64,000 bases of DNA from Salinimicrobium sediminilitoris (GCF_020866905.1 NZ_JAIVCC010000002.1:310001-374000); one strand, 5' to 3'. Shown: positions 44,861-53,823, counted from the stretch's first letter. Numbers and translations: made by a program. Notes: generated from the sequence alone by a model not told the origin.

Positions 44861-45088
44861 TTATTCAGAGTTTTTACTAAAGTCCGGATTAAATTTTTTG
44901 GGGTCTTTGGTATATTTTTTTCCAAACTGGAAATAAATTATAGAACCTAATATTGGAAAAAATAATATTAAAATAATCCACAACCATTTCATAGTTGGGG
45001 TCTCAAATCTTGAACGTGAAATATCCACGAAAGCCCACATCCATAAAATTGCTGTCAAAACAATCAGAGTAATCATTAAAATTGTCAT
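44861..45088 (-). CDS. Cassette gene: PLDc_N-like membrane protein
   Basis: A 75-residue protein with two membrane helices and the PLDc_N pattern: LIVLTAILWMWAFVDISRSRF, then KWLWIILILFFPILGSIIYFQFGKK. Such domains are common in small membrane proteins, including immunity and antiporter-associated ones. Function unknown. Confidence 0.75.
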   Translation of the reverse strand: MTILMITLIVLTAILWMWAFVDISRSRFETPTMKWLWIILILFFPILGSIIYFQFGKKYTKDPKKFNPDFSKNSE

Positions 45089-45128
45089 AGTAAATATTTT
45101 TTAGTTTAGTTATTAAGGGTTTGCTGCC

Positions 45129-45249
45129 AACGTCCCGTATAAAAACTGTGCGAGCTGGCGAGCGTAATTGTCCGCCAGACAATCCGCTAAGCAAAGGAGC
45201 ACAGAGTTTCGATTCGAGACAGGTTTGAGCATTGTTTTTATAAGTTGTT
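45129..45249. repeat. Cassette site s24, type A1
   Basis: Hairpin weakened (AATTGTCC/AGACAATC). Right end GTTAGCCACAG matches TTGTGGCTAAC before s25. Confidence 0.85.
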
Positions 45250-45257
45250 AGCCACAG

Positions 45258-45827
45258 TTAATACTCAATAGTTGAAATGAAATTCGACAGTTTCCATTGA
45301 TTATCCGACCCTTTCTTGAAAAACATAATCAATTCTGCTCCGGAGTTTTTTGTACTGTACGATTCATTATTCATAATTGCGCCGACTGTGGAAACCACCA
45401 GATCATTTTCTTTATTACTAAGAAAAGAATTGAAGTAATAAGTCAGGTTTTTATCAGTAGTTTTGTCCGTATTTTTTAAGATTTCTTGACTGTTTTGGTT
45501 CAGTTTGGATCGGTCAAAGTTAAAAGAGTCTTTTCCAGTTTCTAATAGTGCGATAGCCAATTTTTTCTCACTTTCCTCCAATCTTGGATTTTCTAAGATG
45601 TAGTTACGGTACTTAGAGTCAATAGGTTGTTCACTTGGTTCATACTCTAAATAAATAATCTTGTCGTGCTGAATGCTGAAGGTATCAAGAACAACATCCA
45701 TTATTTTGTGATAATCAACTTGTGCAACTTTTTTCGTTTTCTGGTTGACAACTTTGTTGTTCGAATTGACAGTTTCTTTACAACTGGAGAGCATAATAAC
45801 TAAAATTATAGCAATGCTTTTTTTCAT
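45258..45827 (-). CDS. Cassette gene: lipoprotein
   Basis: A 189-residue lipoprotein (MKKSIAIILVIMLSSCKE, Cys16). The mature part ends with AELIMFFKKGSDNQWKLSNFISTIEY, which resembles the tail of DUF4864/NTF2-like secreted proteins. Unknown function. Confidence 0.72.
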   Translation of the reverse strand: MKKSIAIILVIMLSSCKETVNSNNKVVNQKTKKVAQVDYHKIMDVVLDTFSIQHDKIIYLEYEPSEQPIDSKYRNYILENPRLEESEKKLAIALLETGKDSFNFDRSKLNQNSQEILKNTDKTTDKNLTYYFNSFLSNKENDLVVSTVGAIMNNESYSTKNSGAELIMFFKKGSDNQWKLSNFISTIEY

Positions 45828-45848
45828 CGGGTTTATTTAATTGTGGCT

Positions 45849-45970
45849 AACGTCCCGTATAAAAACAGTGCGAGCGGGCGAGTATGATTGTCCGCAGGAC
45901 AATCAGACGCAGCAAGCGAGCAAAGAGTTTCGAATTGAGACAGGTTTTAGCATTGTTTTTATATGTTGTT
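45849..45970. repeat. Cassette site s25, type A1
   Basis: Hairpin intact. Right end GTTGTGCATAGTG matches CATTATGCACAAC before s26. Confidence 0.87.
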
Positions 45971-45986
45971 GTGCATAGTGTTTTGA

Positions 45987-46628
45987 TCAGGACATCCATA
46001 AATTTAACTCAGTCAAGATCCGCCATTTTTCATCTATTTTTTCAAATATGACGATGTTGCCGGTACCGCACAAACTTCCACAATGAAGACCGTAATAGAC
46101 TGCAGCTAGATTACCGCTATAATTTACCCTTGAAAGCTCGACTACTTTCCGAGTTCCAAATTTTCTTTCAATCCGTTCCCACGGGTTTTTCTTGTCGAAA
46201 TTTCTTCCAAAAAATGAATAATATTTCCTTGTAGATATGCTTTGAGTATGGAGATTGGTGGGTTTAAGTCGGTTAATTTCAATCTTTGGATTATCATCTA
46301 TATTGTCCGTCAATCCAGTAATTAGCCTTTTAATGGATGGTTCTTGTATAAGTCTTTTTACAAAGGTTGTATCCTTATTTGTTTTGATTAAAAGAATATT
46401 TATATCATTAGAAGTAATTGAATCAGAACTCAATTCAAATAGGCTGTAATCATTACCGAGTCTATTCTCAAATCTTTTAATAAGTAGAATTGAATCAATC
46501 TTTTTTGTAGTTCCTAATTCTAATTTCTCAGACAAAATAAGAGAATATAGTTCATAATTATCATCAGCCGTCTGTGAGTAAGACTGTTGAAAAATCAAGG
46601 AAATAATTATAAGTAGTTTTTTCATCAT
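45987..46628 (-). CDS. Cassette gene: exported protein
   Basis: A 213-residue exported protein (signal MMKKLLIIISLIFQQSYS). A motif YYGLHCGSLCGTGNIVIFEK with two cysteines near the C-terminus followed by WRILTEL recalls Bacteroidota secreted proteins with a CGxxCGxG tail. Function unknown. Confidence 0.72.
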   Translation of the reverse strand: MMKKLLIIISLIFQQSYSQTADDNYELYSLILSEKLELGTTKKIDSILLIKRFENRLGNDYSLFELSSDSITSNDINILLIKTNKDTTFVKRLIQEPSIKRLITGLTDNIDDNPKIEINRLKPTNLHTQSISTRKYYSFFGRNFDKKNPWERIERKFGTRKVVELSRVNYSGNLAAVYYGLHCGSLCGTGNIVIFEKIDEKWRILTELNLWMS

Positions 46629-46642
46629 TTTACATTATGCAC

Positions 46643-46764
46643 AACGTCCCGTATAAAAACAGTGCGAGCTGGCGAGCTTGATTGTCCGCAGGACAATCAG
46701 GCGTTGCAAGCGAGCACGGAGCTTCGATTCGAGACAGGTTTAAGCATTGTTTTTATATGTTGTT
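46643..46764. repeat. Cassette site s26, type A1
   Basis: Close to the type A1 consensus. Right end GTTGTGCGCAGTTAT matches TTAATTGCGCACAAC before s27 except position 11 and the last base. Confidence 0.88.
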
Positions 46765-46778
46765 GTGCGCAGTTATTC

Positions 46779-47336
46779 TTACTCGTTGTAAATTTTATCT
46801 ATCCCTTTTTTCAAAAAGTTGGCAAGTTTTGGATTATCTAAATATCTCTTATTTCCTTTTTGTGAAAATTTTGAATGCGAATAATCAGTGTCGCTAATTT
46901 CTGCCAATATTAGAGTTACTGCGTCTATGAATTGTTCTCGAATGATTTTTTCATCTGATTTGTAAATGTTGTGTTTAAGGTTTTCAATTCGACTTTTAAT
47001 TTTTTGCGAATTAAAGTCGATGGGGTCGTAGCTATGTCCGAATTCATTACGGATCTTACGAATAATATGTATATCGCCCTTAACATCATCCCCGATTAAT
47101 CCAATGGAGAAACTTAAATCGATTTTGGATGAAAATGTACCGAGAGGACCATTTAAACTAAAAAGGTTGTTCTTGAATTTTTCTGTTCCAACCAGTTTAT
47201 TTTCCAGCAGTAATTTTATTTCATTATCTAAAAAGGAAACTGCTAACAAACAACAGCCTCTATCGGACTCAACTTCCAGAAACTTACGCAACTTTTGAAC
47301 ATCTTTGATTTTATTTAATTCTTTATCAGTTAACAT
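46779..47336 (-). CDS. Cassette gene: MltR-like protein
   Basis: A 185-residue cytoplasmic protein. FLDNEIKLLLENKLV, FSLNGPLGTFSSKIDLSFSIGLI and IIRKIRNEFGHSYDPIDF match the pattern of the MltR (mannitol operon repressor-like) family, including the RNxFGH motif that resembles HEPN-type RnnnxH sequences. MltR-like proteins are often found in defence contexts; here no mannitol genes are near. Confidence 0.8.
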   Translation of the reverse strand: MLTDKELNKIKDVQKLRKFLEVESDRGCCLLAVSFLDNEIKLLLENKLVGTEKFKNNLFSLNGPLGTFSSKIDLSFSIGLIGDDVKGDIHIIRKIRNEFGHSYDPIDFNSQKIKSRIENLKHNIYKSDEKIIREQFIDAVTLILAEISDTDYSHSKFSQKGNKRYLDNPKLANFLKKGIDKIYNE

Positions 47337-47360
47337 ATTTTGTTTTGTTTAATTGCGCAC

Positions 47361-47483
47361 AACGTCTCGAATAACTCAAGTTGCGGCTTGGAAACTCGAA
47401 TTTGTCAGTTAAAGACTACTTTTTAAAGGTAGTCAAAAATGTCATTTTTGGAATGTATTCAGCAATTTGTGTTATTCATTGTT
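47361..47483. repeat. Cassette site s27, type B
   Basis: Arm AATAACTCAAGTTGCGG and GTCAAAAATG-T-CATTTTTGG hairpin. Right end GTTGTAGCCAGTT matches AATTGGCTACAAC before s28. Confidence 0.87.
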
Positions 47484-47493
47484 GTAGCCAGTT

Positions 47494-48184
47494 TTATCTC
47501 ATCCACCCTTCAATAATATAATTCCTTTGGGTAACTCTATAATCTTTATTGGAGGTTGTTGGACTGAACCACAACTCAATTCTTCCTGCATATTTATCTC
47601 CCCAGGAACCTTCATAAATGGTGAATTCTCCTTCATAAAATTCTTTATCTAAATCCGTTACAGTAATCTTTGAATTATCATCCATCTGTTCTTGAGATAA
47701 TCTGTCATTGGACGTAACTTCAAAAGCTTTGATGTAAAAATAACCAGGCTCTTTAGGTTTGTGATCCGTATAATAACTATAGATTCCAGGTTGAAACAGT
47801 GCAGAGATAATCAAGTCCGAATTTTCAAAATCTTCTTTGATCGGTTCTCTTTCTAAAGGTTCAGATATTTCTATATCAGTTGGAATTTTTTTGTTCGCTC
47901 CATAATAATCTGGCGGTGAAAAAACGAATATGAAACTGACAAAAAATAAGAGAAATGCTGTTATTAAAATTTGAGGAATAATTAAGTACCATTTTTTTAT
48001 CCAAATCTGAACTATTCCTGAAATAACAGTTCCGACAATATTTAATCCGAATATCCATAGTGATAGATCAACTATGAAATCACTTTCAAATAAACTTCCT
48101 AAAATGAAAAATTAGAAATGGAATTGCAAAGGACGCAATAGGAACCCACCAAATTTTGAAATATTCTTTGAAATAGTGTTTCAT
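47494..48184 (-). pseudogene. Cassette gene: membrane protein broken by one frameshift
   Basis: From ATG 48184 the frame reads MKHYFKEYFKIWWVPIASFA and IPFLIFHF, then stops early. Shifting by one base at the T5 run on the coding strand (48107-48111) continues it as LGSLFESDFIVDLSLWIFG with further helices and a soluble tail (ISALFQPGIYSYYTDHKPKE) to the stop at 47494. The full product would be about 229 residues with three to four helices. Either a recent mutation, a sequencing error or slippage. Confidence 0.7.
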
Positions 48185-48197
48185 TTAAATTGGCTAC

Positions 48198-48319
48198 AAC
48201 GTCCCGTATAAAAACAGTGCTTGCTGGCGAGCTTGATTGTCCGCAGGACAATCAGGCGTTGCAAGCGAGCACGGACTTTCGATTCGAGACAGGTTCTAGC
48301 ATTGTTTTTATATGCTGTT
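48198..48319. repeat. Cassette site s28, type A1
   Basis: Complete. Right end GTTGTGGTGCGTTT matches AAATGCACCACAAC before s29. Confidence 0.88.
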
Positions 48320-48373
48320 GTGGTGCGTTTTCTTATTTAGATTTGTCCATCGAAAGTAAAATGAAAAAATCTG

Positions 48374-48544
48374 TTAGTTTAACTTGCGTTCTTTGTCCGC
48401 TTTATAAGCACCATAAATTGCTAATAAAACTCCTAATCCAAGAAAAGTATACTTAAGAAATTGATTTTGCTCAAAAAGAGTGGGTCCGCTAATTGACAAT
48501 AACAGTCCGATTGCAGCAACTGTAATTCCGATATTATTTTTCAT
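48374..48544 (-). CDS. Cassette gene: small membrane protein
   Basis: A 56-residue protein with two membrane helices (ITVAAIGLLLSISG and YTFLGLGVLLAIYGAYKA) and a basic tail (DKERKLN). ATG 48544 is preferred because it puts the first helix near the N-terminus; an ATG at 48607 would add 21 polar residues. Unknown function. Confidence 0.6.
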   Translation of the reverse strand: MKNNIGITVAAIGLLLSISGPTLFEQNQFLKYTFLGLGVLLAIYGAYKADKERKLN

Positions 48545-48702
48545 AGAAAAAAATTTTGGTGGGTTAATATTAGTAGGTAATCTTATGGCTTTGTTACAAT
48601 TATCCATTTTTATTCATTAATGAATAATTCAAATATGTCATTTTTCCGCTGAAATTCCGATTGATTATTTTCCCTGCCAAGACATTTTTTCAAATGCACC
48701 AC

Positions 48703-48824
48703 AACGTCCCGTATAAAAATAGTGCGAGCTGGCGAGCGTGATTGTCCGCAGGACAATCAGGCGTTGCAAGCGAGCACAAAATTTCGATTTGAGACAGGTT
48801 TAAGCATTGTTTTTATATGTTGTT
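48703..48824. repeat. Cassette site s29, type A1
   Basis: Complete. Right end GTTGCCTGCAGTTGG matches CTAATTGCAGGCAAC before s30. Confidence 0.88.
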
Positions 48825-48842
48825 GCCTGCAGTTGGATTTAA

Positions 48843-49256
48843 TTATAACAGGTAAATGTTGGTCAGGCGTATTAAACAAAACATAATAATTGCATAAATA
48901 CCTGCAATTATTGCAACTCGAATTTGGAATCTATTATAGGTTCTCAGTTTTTCCCTTTTATATTCGTCGACATTTTCAATCAACCTAAGTCGGTGTTTTA
49001 ATTTCTTCTCCGCAAACAAATAAGCAAGTAAGACAAAAGGGGTTATAATGAGAAGTCCGTTCTTTCTGTTGTTATCAAGATGAAAAATAAGTTGGTTGGC
49101 AATATTCATAACTGCCACATAGACGAAGAAAAGATAGACACCCAATAGAAGAGTTGTTTTAGTAAAAGCTTTATTTTTTGCTCGCTTTAAATCATAACCT
49201 CTTCTATGAAGATAATAATAGGTCATTCGGGTGTAGTAAATATTTATTTTTTCCAT
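48843..49256 (-). CDS. Cassette gene: membrane protein
   Basis: A 137-residue protein with four hydrophobic segments (LLLGVYLFFVYVAVMNIA; GLLIITPFVLLAYLFA; IRVAIIAGIYAIIMFCLIRL) and basic loops. No family recognised. Confidence 0.68.
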   Translation of the reverse strand: MEKINIYYTRMTYYYLHRRGYDLKRAKNKAFTKTTLLLGVYLFFVYVAVMNIANQLIFHLDNNRKNGLLIITPFVLLAYLFAEKKLKHRLRLIENVDEYKREKLRTYNRFQIRVAIIAGIYAIIMFCLIRLTNIYLL

Positions 49257-49294
49257 TTATGAATGATTGAGTCGGGGCTGGTCTAATTGCAGGC

Positions 49295-49415
49295 AACGTC
49301 CCGTATAAAAACTGTGCGAGCTGGCGAGCTTGATTGTCCGCAGGACAATCCGCTAAGCAAGCGAGCACGGACTTTAGATTTGAGACTGACTTAAGCATTG
49401 TTTTTATATAATGTT
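49295..49415. repeat. Cassette site s30, type A1
   Basis: Hairpin intact, then CCGCTAAGC. Right end GTTGTGCGTAGGCC does not match the next start (GCTCGCTAAC): the cassette it served has been deleted. The edge is the one used by the aspartyl protease cassettes (GTGCGTAGGCC at 30956). Confidence 0.82.
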
Positions 49416-49437
49416 GTGCGTAGGCCTTATTTGCTCG

Positions 49438-50208
49438 CTAACGGCCGTTGGCAGCTGGTTTTATTCTTCTGAGTTCCCGAAAGACAGGAGCCTTTTCTTT
49501 GAATAACTCTATAAGCTCTAAATAATCATTATTTTCAATTTGTTTTTTGTAGGAAGGACTTGTGGCACAATAATAAACAAAATTGATAATTTCCTCTTCA
49601 GGTATTTGAAGCAGATGAATAAAGACTGAAGATTCTATGGCATCCATTCCTTCCTGAACATCCAATGCCATATGCTCATTTTCCTGTGCTTTCTCTAACA
49701 TTTGCATTCTTCCTGAAATCATATTTAGGAGAGGATCGATATCTCCATCTCTTGCCGTATATAATTTTCTACCTATGCTTGTTAATTTTGCTTTCTTTGG
49801 TAGAGGTATACCTTCGTAATAGTTGTGAGTATTAATTTTTCCTATATCCTGAGATAAATTACCTGTAAGGTCAGTTTTTTGTATTAATACTTCATCCAGA
49901 TCTATCACCTTTGGAGTTAATTTAATCTTCAGGAATTTTTGTGAAATAATTTTATCCGAGATCTTTATAGTGACTGTTTCATATTGCACAGAAGAAAAAG
50001 AAAGTGTATCATTTTCTATTACCTCAATTGTAAATTCTCCTAAATCAGAATTAGTCGTACCCGTCTTTCTCGTGAGGTTTATAATGTTGATTTGAGAGTT
50101 TTCTAAGGAGTCTCCAACTATCTTTCCTTCCAGAATTATTTGCTGCTGAGAATGAACAATTGAACATATAAGTAGAAATCCCATAGTTAGGATGTATCTG
50201 GTCATCAA
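49438..50208 (-). CDS. Cassette gene: exported CarbopepD_reg-like protein
   Basis: A 256-residue exported protein (signal ILTMGFLLICSIVHSQ). The N-terminal ~90 residues are a carboxypeptidase-regulatory-like domain (ILEGKIVGDSLENSQINIINL, GEFTIEVIENDTLSFSSVQYE, VIDLDEVLI), of the type found at TonB-receptor N-termini; the rest is helical. The last residues NGR and stop come from the collapsed site s31. Unknown function. Confidence 0.78.
   Translation of the reverse strand: MMTRYILTMGFLLICSIVHSQQQIILEGKIVGDSLENSQINIINLTRKTGTTNSDLGEFTIEVIENDTLSFSSVQYETVTIKISDKIISQKFLKIKLTPKVIDLDEVLIQKTDLTGNLSQDIGKINTHNYYEGIPLPKKAKLTSIGRKLYTARDGDIDPLLNMISGRMQMLEKAQENEHMALDVQEGMDAIESSVFIHLLQIPEEEIINFVYYCATSPSYKKQIENNDYLELIELFKEKAPVFRELRRIKPAANGR
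49440..49449. repeat. Cassette site s31, collapsed to AACGGCCGTT
   Basis: Here AAC and GTT are separated only by GGCC in a perfect 10-bp palindrome, in place of a 121-bp site. The right end GTTGGCAGCTGG still matches CTTGCTGCCAAC before s32, so this is the remains of a site whose whole hairpin was lost. Confidence 0.65.
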
Positions 50209-50251
50209 ATGCTATTACTATCAATTATTTAAATTGGTGAAACTTGCTGCC

Positions 50252-50345
50252 AACGTCTCGTTTAAATATAATGTGAGCGGGCGAGCACGGACTTTCAAGC
50301 AATTACCTGCTGTGCCGACAGGCGCTGCTGAGAAATTTAAAGTGG
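50252..50345. repeat. Cassette site s32, degraded
   Basis: Starts AACGTCTCGTTTAAATATAATG and ends near AAATTTAAAGTGG, with a CTGCTGTGCCGACAGGCG centre. It lacks a GTT end. It resembles type A only in the first bases and in GCGAGCACGGACTTTC. Confidence 0.55.
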
Positions 50346-50381
50346 TAGAAGGATAACTGAAAATTGTGGGAAAGTTTTGCC

Positions 50382-50726
50382 TCAATTTGACTTTCTAAGC
50401 TTCCATTCGAAGTACAGGAAAGGTTCTAATTCCAAAATTTCTTCATTTGAATCTTTGTCGTCAATGAACTTGGATAACCTTGCACTTTTTTCTGTAAAGG
50501 ATAGACTATAAGACTTATCCAAATTAAAATCTATTAAAGATTTTGAAAAATTCCGATCATCTATGAGCACTGTTTCAATATTTCTTTCCGACTCATTAGA
50601 AGGTTTTAATAAAGTATAATTTGCGATTACCGTTTCGGTTTGCAAATCTTTTTTACTGTAAGTTTTATCCTGGCCGAATGCTATAATCGGCACAAAGACT
50701 ATGAAGGTAAATAATGTCTTTTTCAT
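50382..50726 (-). CDS. Cassette gene: exported protein
   Basis: A 114-residue exported protein (signal MKKTLFTFIVFVPIIAFG). Mature part polar with a C-terminal EPFLYFEWKLRKSN. Function unknown. It shares its unit with the protease at 50824, since no site separates the two genes. Confidence 0.68.
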   Translation of the reverse strand: MKKTLFTFIVFVPIIAFGQDKTYSKKDLQTETVIANYTLLKPSNESERNIETVLIDDRNFSKSLIDFNLDKSYSLSFTEKSARLSKFIDDKDSNEEILELEPFLYFEWKLRKSN

Positions 50727-50823
50727 AACTGTAAATTTTATAATTTAAAGCACTTGTTGATAATCAGTTGTTTTAAATATTTTTCTTGATTTTAGAAGTT
50801 GGATTTAAAGCGTAGGCTGTTGA

Positions 50824-51762
50824 CTAAGAATCAGTGGTTTCCTTACTTTCTATCAACTTTATTTTTTTACTATCCCAATTTAGAATAACACGATAATTTC
50901 TGAAAAAATCTAAACCAAACCTCCTACTTAAATATTGTTCTGAATACACCTTTTCATTTTTTAGAGTAGAATTGCCGAATCCTATTTCATTAATTATTCC
51001 GGTATAAGATTCCCTTGCTGCGTTTTCTTTCCCGTAAATTCCAACACTTTGAGTATTTAATTTTTTAAAATCTGAAATTTCACCGTTTTCTGTTTGCTTT
51101 TTAAATTCAGAAAATGGTATGACTATGTCTCCATTATACCCTAAATCAACAGGGAAATTCCAAATTTTTTCCCCATTTATTTTAGCGGCAATAGAAGGTA
51201 ATCCTGCGACACCTATAAATAACTTATTCTCAATTACCTCTTTAGGTAAATTTAATTTTGATTCATTATCAGTTATGGTAATTTGTTTTTGGTCAAAATC
51301 AATATCCCAAACAGCGTGTTGCATTAAACTTGCACCTATAAATCCATCAACATTCAAAGAAGCCCACATTGGTGTAGCATTAAAATCATTTATTAAGGCT
51401 ACTGTTTCAATAAAATCTATTGTTCCAATTCCAATGGTTTCTATTCTTGCATATTTATTTTGTTGTGATTTATTATAAACATCAGAAGCATTTACAGAAT
51501 CGATCACTTTCATATTTAAACTTTCAGCAAGTTCTTTTGATACAAGAGTGGGTGTTCCTGTATCTAAAAGAAATCTATAAGTCTTATTTTTTATTTCAAC
51601 GGGTACAATTATCCACCCCTTTTCCATCTCGAAAGGAAAAGTAACTTTATAATTTTCCTGTTCTGTTTTTCCTTCTTTAAAATATTTAGCGGCTTTACTT
51701 AGCGAACAGCTATTAATTAGAATAAGGGTTACCAAATAAATAAATACTTTGACTATTTTCAT
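50824..51762 (-). CDS. Cassette gene: retropepsin-like aspartyl protease lipoprotein, paralogue
   Basis: A 312-residue lipoprotein (YLVTLILINSCSLSK, Cys19) closely related along its whole length to the product of 30971. The active motif is FLLDTGTPTLVS and the second half has GFIGASLMQHAVWDIDF and PVDLGYNGDIVIP. The gene lies 97 bases from 50726 with no site between them, only the site edge word GCGTAGGC, so the site that once followed this gene was lost. Confidence 0.82.
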   Translation of the reverse strand: MKIVKVFIYLVTLILINSCSLSKAAKYFKEGKTEQENYKVTFPFEMEKGWIIVPVEIKNKTYRFLLDTGTPTLVSKELAESLNMKVIDSVNASDVYNKSQQNKYARIETIGIGTIDFIETVALINDFNATPMWASLNVDGFIGASLMQHAVWDIDFDQKQITITDNESKLNLPKEVIENKLFIGVAGLPSIAAKINGEKIWNFPVDLGYNGDIVIPFSEFKKQTENGEISDFKKLNTQSVGIYGKENAARESYTGIINEIGFGNSTLKNEKVYSEQYLSRRFGLDFFRNYRVILNWDSKKIKLIESKETTDS

Positions 51763-51803
51763 TTCTTAAATTTTACAATTACAATTTCTTACGGCTTACG
51801 CAC

Positions 51804-51927
51804 AACGTCCCGTATAAAAACAGTGCGGCGATTGCCGGCGATGATTTTCCGCAGGAAAATCAGACGCAGCAAGCGAGCATGGAGTTTCGATTCAAGATTG
51901 ATTTGAGCATTGTTTTTATATGTTGTT
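51804..51927. repeat. Cassette site s33, type A2
   Basis: GATTTTCC/GGAAAATC hairpin. Right end GTTGTGAGCAGTTAT matches ATAATTGCTCACAAC before s34. Confidence 0.88.
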
Positions 51928-51939
51928 GTGAGCAGTTAT

Positions 51940-52797
51940 CTATCGATATGATGCTTGGGACTTTTTGATTTTCACATTGCCAACACCTATAGTTTCTAAA
52001 AAAATTGAAATGGCTGTAGGGTTTGAATCATTCTTTGGGCCTAATATTACCTCTTTGATCGGATTAATTTGTGAGTTATTAGTGAAATCTTCATCAATGA
52101 ATGAAACAGGTAAACTTTCTTTCATTCTAAACTTCACCTCGTGCTTGAAGTGATTTCCAAAATAAAGTCCGCCAGGATCTTCTAATTTTAATGAGTTATT
52201 GCTCTTTTTAAAACCTAAAAGATGGGTTAATCTTATTTCTTTTTCTTCTTTAAAAGCAGGATTTTTAAATGAGATCAAATCAAACGAAAGCATTGTACAG
52301 TATTTATTAAAGTCTACACCAAAATTACCTGTTTTGCCTTCTTCCAATTGATGGATTTTCTTTATCACTGATTTAATTTCTTCCAGCTGTTTATCCTTTT
52401 CATAAAGTACTTTGAGGGGTTTTACTGCAAGTTTAACTAAATCCTTTGCATTAAAACCAATGGAATAGCCAGATCCGTCGTTGGTGTATGCTCTCCATTG
52501 ACTTAACACATCTCCATCTTTTGAAAAACATGCGGCTAAGGTTAAGGCTTGGGCACCAGAATCATGTATTACTTTGTCAATTTTGTCTATGAATGGTAAA
52601 CCGTATTCTGGAATTAACATTCCTGCCGCCTCCTCCCAAATTGAGTATCCCCAATGCATTTCCATAAAATCATTCATGGAATAAACATCGCTTAATCTCA
52701 GAGTTTTATTCTGACAGATGGAGTAAAATGATTCAGGACTGCAATAATGATAGATTAGTTCATCCTCTTTTGGATTGTATAATCTCGATTTAAGCAT
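51940..52797 (-). CDS. Cassette gene: DUF2971-like protein
   Basis: A 285-residue cytoplasmic protein. It starts YHYCSPESFYSICQNKTLRLSDVYSMNDFMEM, continues ACFSKDGDVLSQWRAYTNDGSGYSIGF, and has KEEKEIRLTH, the DUF2971 pattern. Proteins of this family are widespread, of unknown function, and frequent in mobile or defence-rich DNA. Confidence 0.8.
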   Translation of the reverse strand: MLKSRLYNPKEDELIYHYCSPESFYSICQNKTLRLSDVYSMNDFMEMHWGYSIWEEAAGMLIPEYGLPFIDKIDKVIHDSGAQALTLAACFSKDGDVLSQWRAYTNDGSGYSIGFNAKDLVKLAVKPLKVLYEKDKQLEEIKSVIKKIHQLEEGKTGNFGVDFNKYCTMLSFDLISFKNPAFKEEKEIRLTHLLGFKKSNNSLKLEDPGGLYFGNHFKHEVKFRMKESLPVSFIDEDFTNNSQINPIKEVILGPKNDSNPTAISIFLETIGVGNVKIKKSQASYR

Positions 52798-52834
52798 CTT
52801 TAAATTAATATTAAACTTTGTTATAATTGCTCAC

Positions 52835-52955
52835 AACGTCTCGTATAAAAACTGTGCGAGCTGGCGTGCGTGATTGTCCGCAGGACAATCCGCTATGCAA
52901 GTGAGCAGGAAGTTTCGATTCAAGACAGGTTTTAGCATTGTTTTTATATGTTGTT
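52835..52955. repeat. Cassette site s34, type A1
   Basis: Hairpin intact, then CCGCTATGC. Right end GTTGTAAACAGTGC matches GCATTGTTTACAAC before s35. Confidence 0.87.
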
Positions 52956-53666
52956 GTAAACAGTGCTTTTTTTGTTTTTTATTTGATTTACTTTTACGTA
53001 AAACCAAGGAACAGGTTCAAACCCGTTGGATTCGTCATTCATAAATTCCATTAACTCATCCCAATTTTCAAAATTTTCAATAAGTCCAAATTCATTTATT
53101 GTGAGACCGAACTTTTCTTTCAAATCAGTTGAGAGGTCGTGACAATGAAAAGAGTGAAAATCTCCACCAACTTCAATTCCAATTATGTCAAAGCCTAAAA
53201 ACGTTCCTCCACTATTCTCAATTTCTTTATTTTTCAGCTTGGTGTGAATTCCCATTTCTCCACCTTGAGCGTCTGGCGGTTGAGTCAGTTCTATAGCCTC
53301 GTCCAATTCAGATTCTGGGAAAGAAATACTTAATATTTGAAAATTCAATTCGTTTGGGAAGAACTTTTCTTTGTATTCGGTCAATGTTTTTAAGTCCGAA
53401 AAAGTGTTTATCCAGCCGAGTTTTTTTTCGTCCAGCTTTTTGTCCGCCCAAGTTTGAATTTCTTCAACTTTTTTATCGGTTAAACTAAATATAGCTTTAG
53501 TTTCATCAAGTTCCTTCTTGTCTGTTGTTGCCCAAGAAATTGCCCAATCGTCAAAATAAGAGTCGTTTATGCACCGACTACAAGTGAAGATTTTAGAACC
53601 TTTTATTGTTCCATAATCGACAGGTTTTAACTTAATAAAGTAATATGCTCCAGTGTAGTAGTTCAT
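52944..53666 (-). CDS. Cassette gene: soluble protein of unknown function
   Basis: A 240-residue protein starting MNYYTGAYYFIKLKPVDYGT, with a Cys pair (FTCSRCIND) and GTFLGFDIIGIEVGGDFHSFHCHDLS, which looks like a Zn- or disulfide-bearing core. The C-terminus (VYNNI) and stop come from site s34. No family recognised; no signal peptide. Confidence 0.7.
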   Translation of the reverse strand: MNYYTGAYYFIKLKPVDYGTIKGSKIFTCSRCINDSYFDDWAISWATTDKKELDETKAIFSLTDKKVEEIQTWADKKLDEKKLGWINTFSDLKTLTEYKEKFFPNELNFQILSISFPESELDEAIELTQPPDAQGGEMGIHTKLKNKEIENSGGTFLGFDIIGIEVGGDFHSFHCHDLSTDLKEKFGLTINEFGLIENFENWDELMEFMNDESNGFEPVPWFYVKVNQIKNKKSTVYNNI

Positions 53667-53687
53667 TTGTTTTTTGGCATTGTTTAC

Positions 53688-53811
53688 AACGTCTCGTATA
53701 AAAACAGTGCGGCGATTGCCGGCGATGATTTTCCGCAGGAAAATCAGAAGCAGCAAGTACGCAAAGAGTTTCGATTCAAGACTAAATTAAGCATTGTTTT
53801 TATACGTTGTT
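53688..53811. repeat. Cassette site s35, type A2
   Basis: GATTTTCC/GGAAAATC. Right end GTTGGCAGCAGTAAT matches ATTATTGCTGCCAAC before s36 over 14 of 15 bases. Confidence 0.88.
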
Positions 53812-53823
53812 GGCAGCAGTAAT

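Noticed and set aside
50752-50790. Extra cassette site between genes 50382 and 50824
   Set aside because: TTGTTGATAATCAGTTGTTTTAAATA has some likeness to a site edge but no arms or hairpin; only the word GCGTAGGC can be defended.
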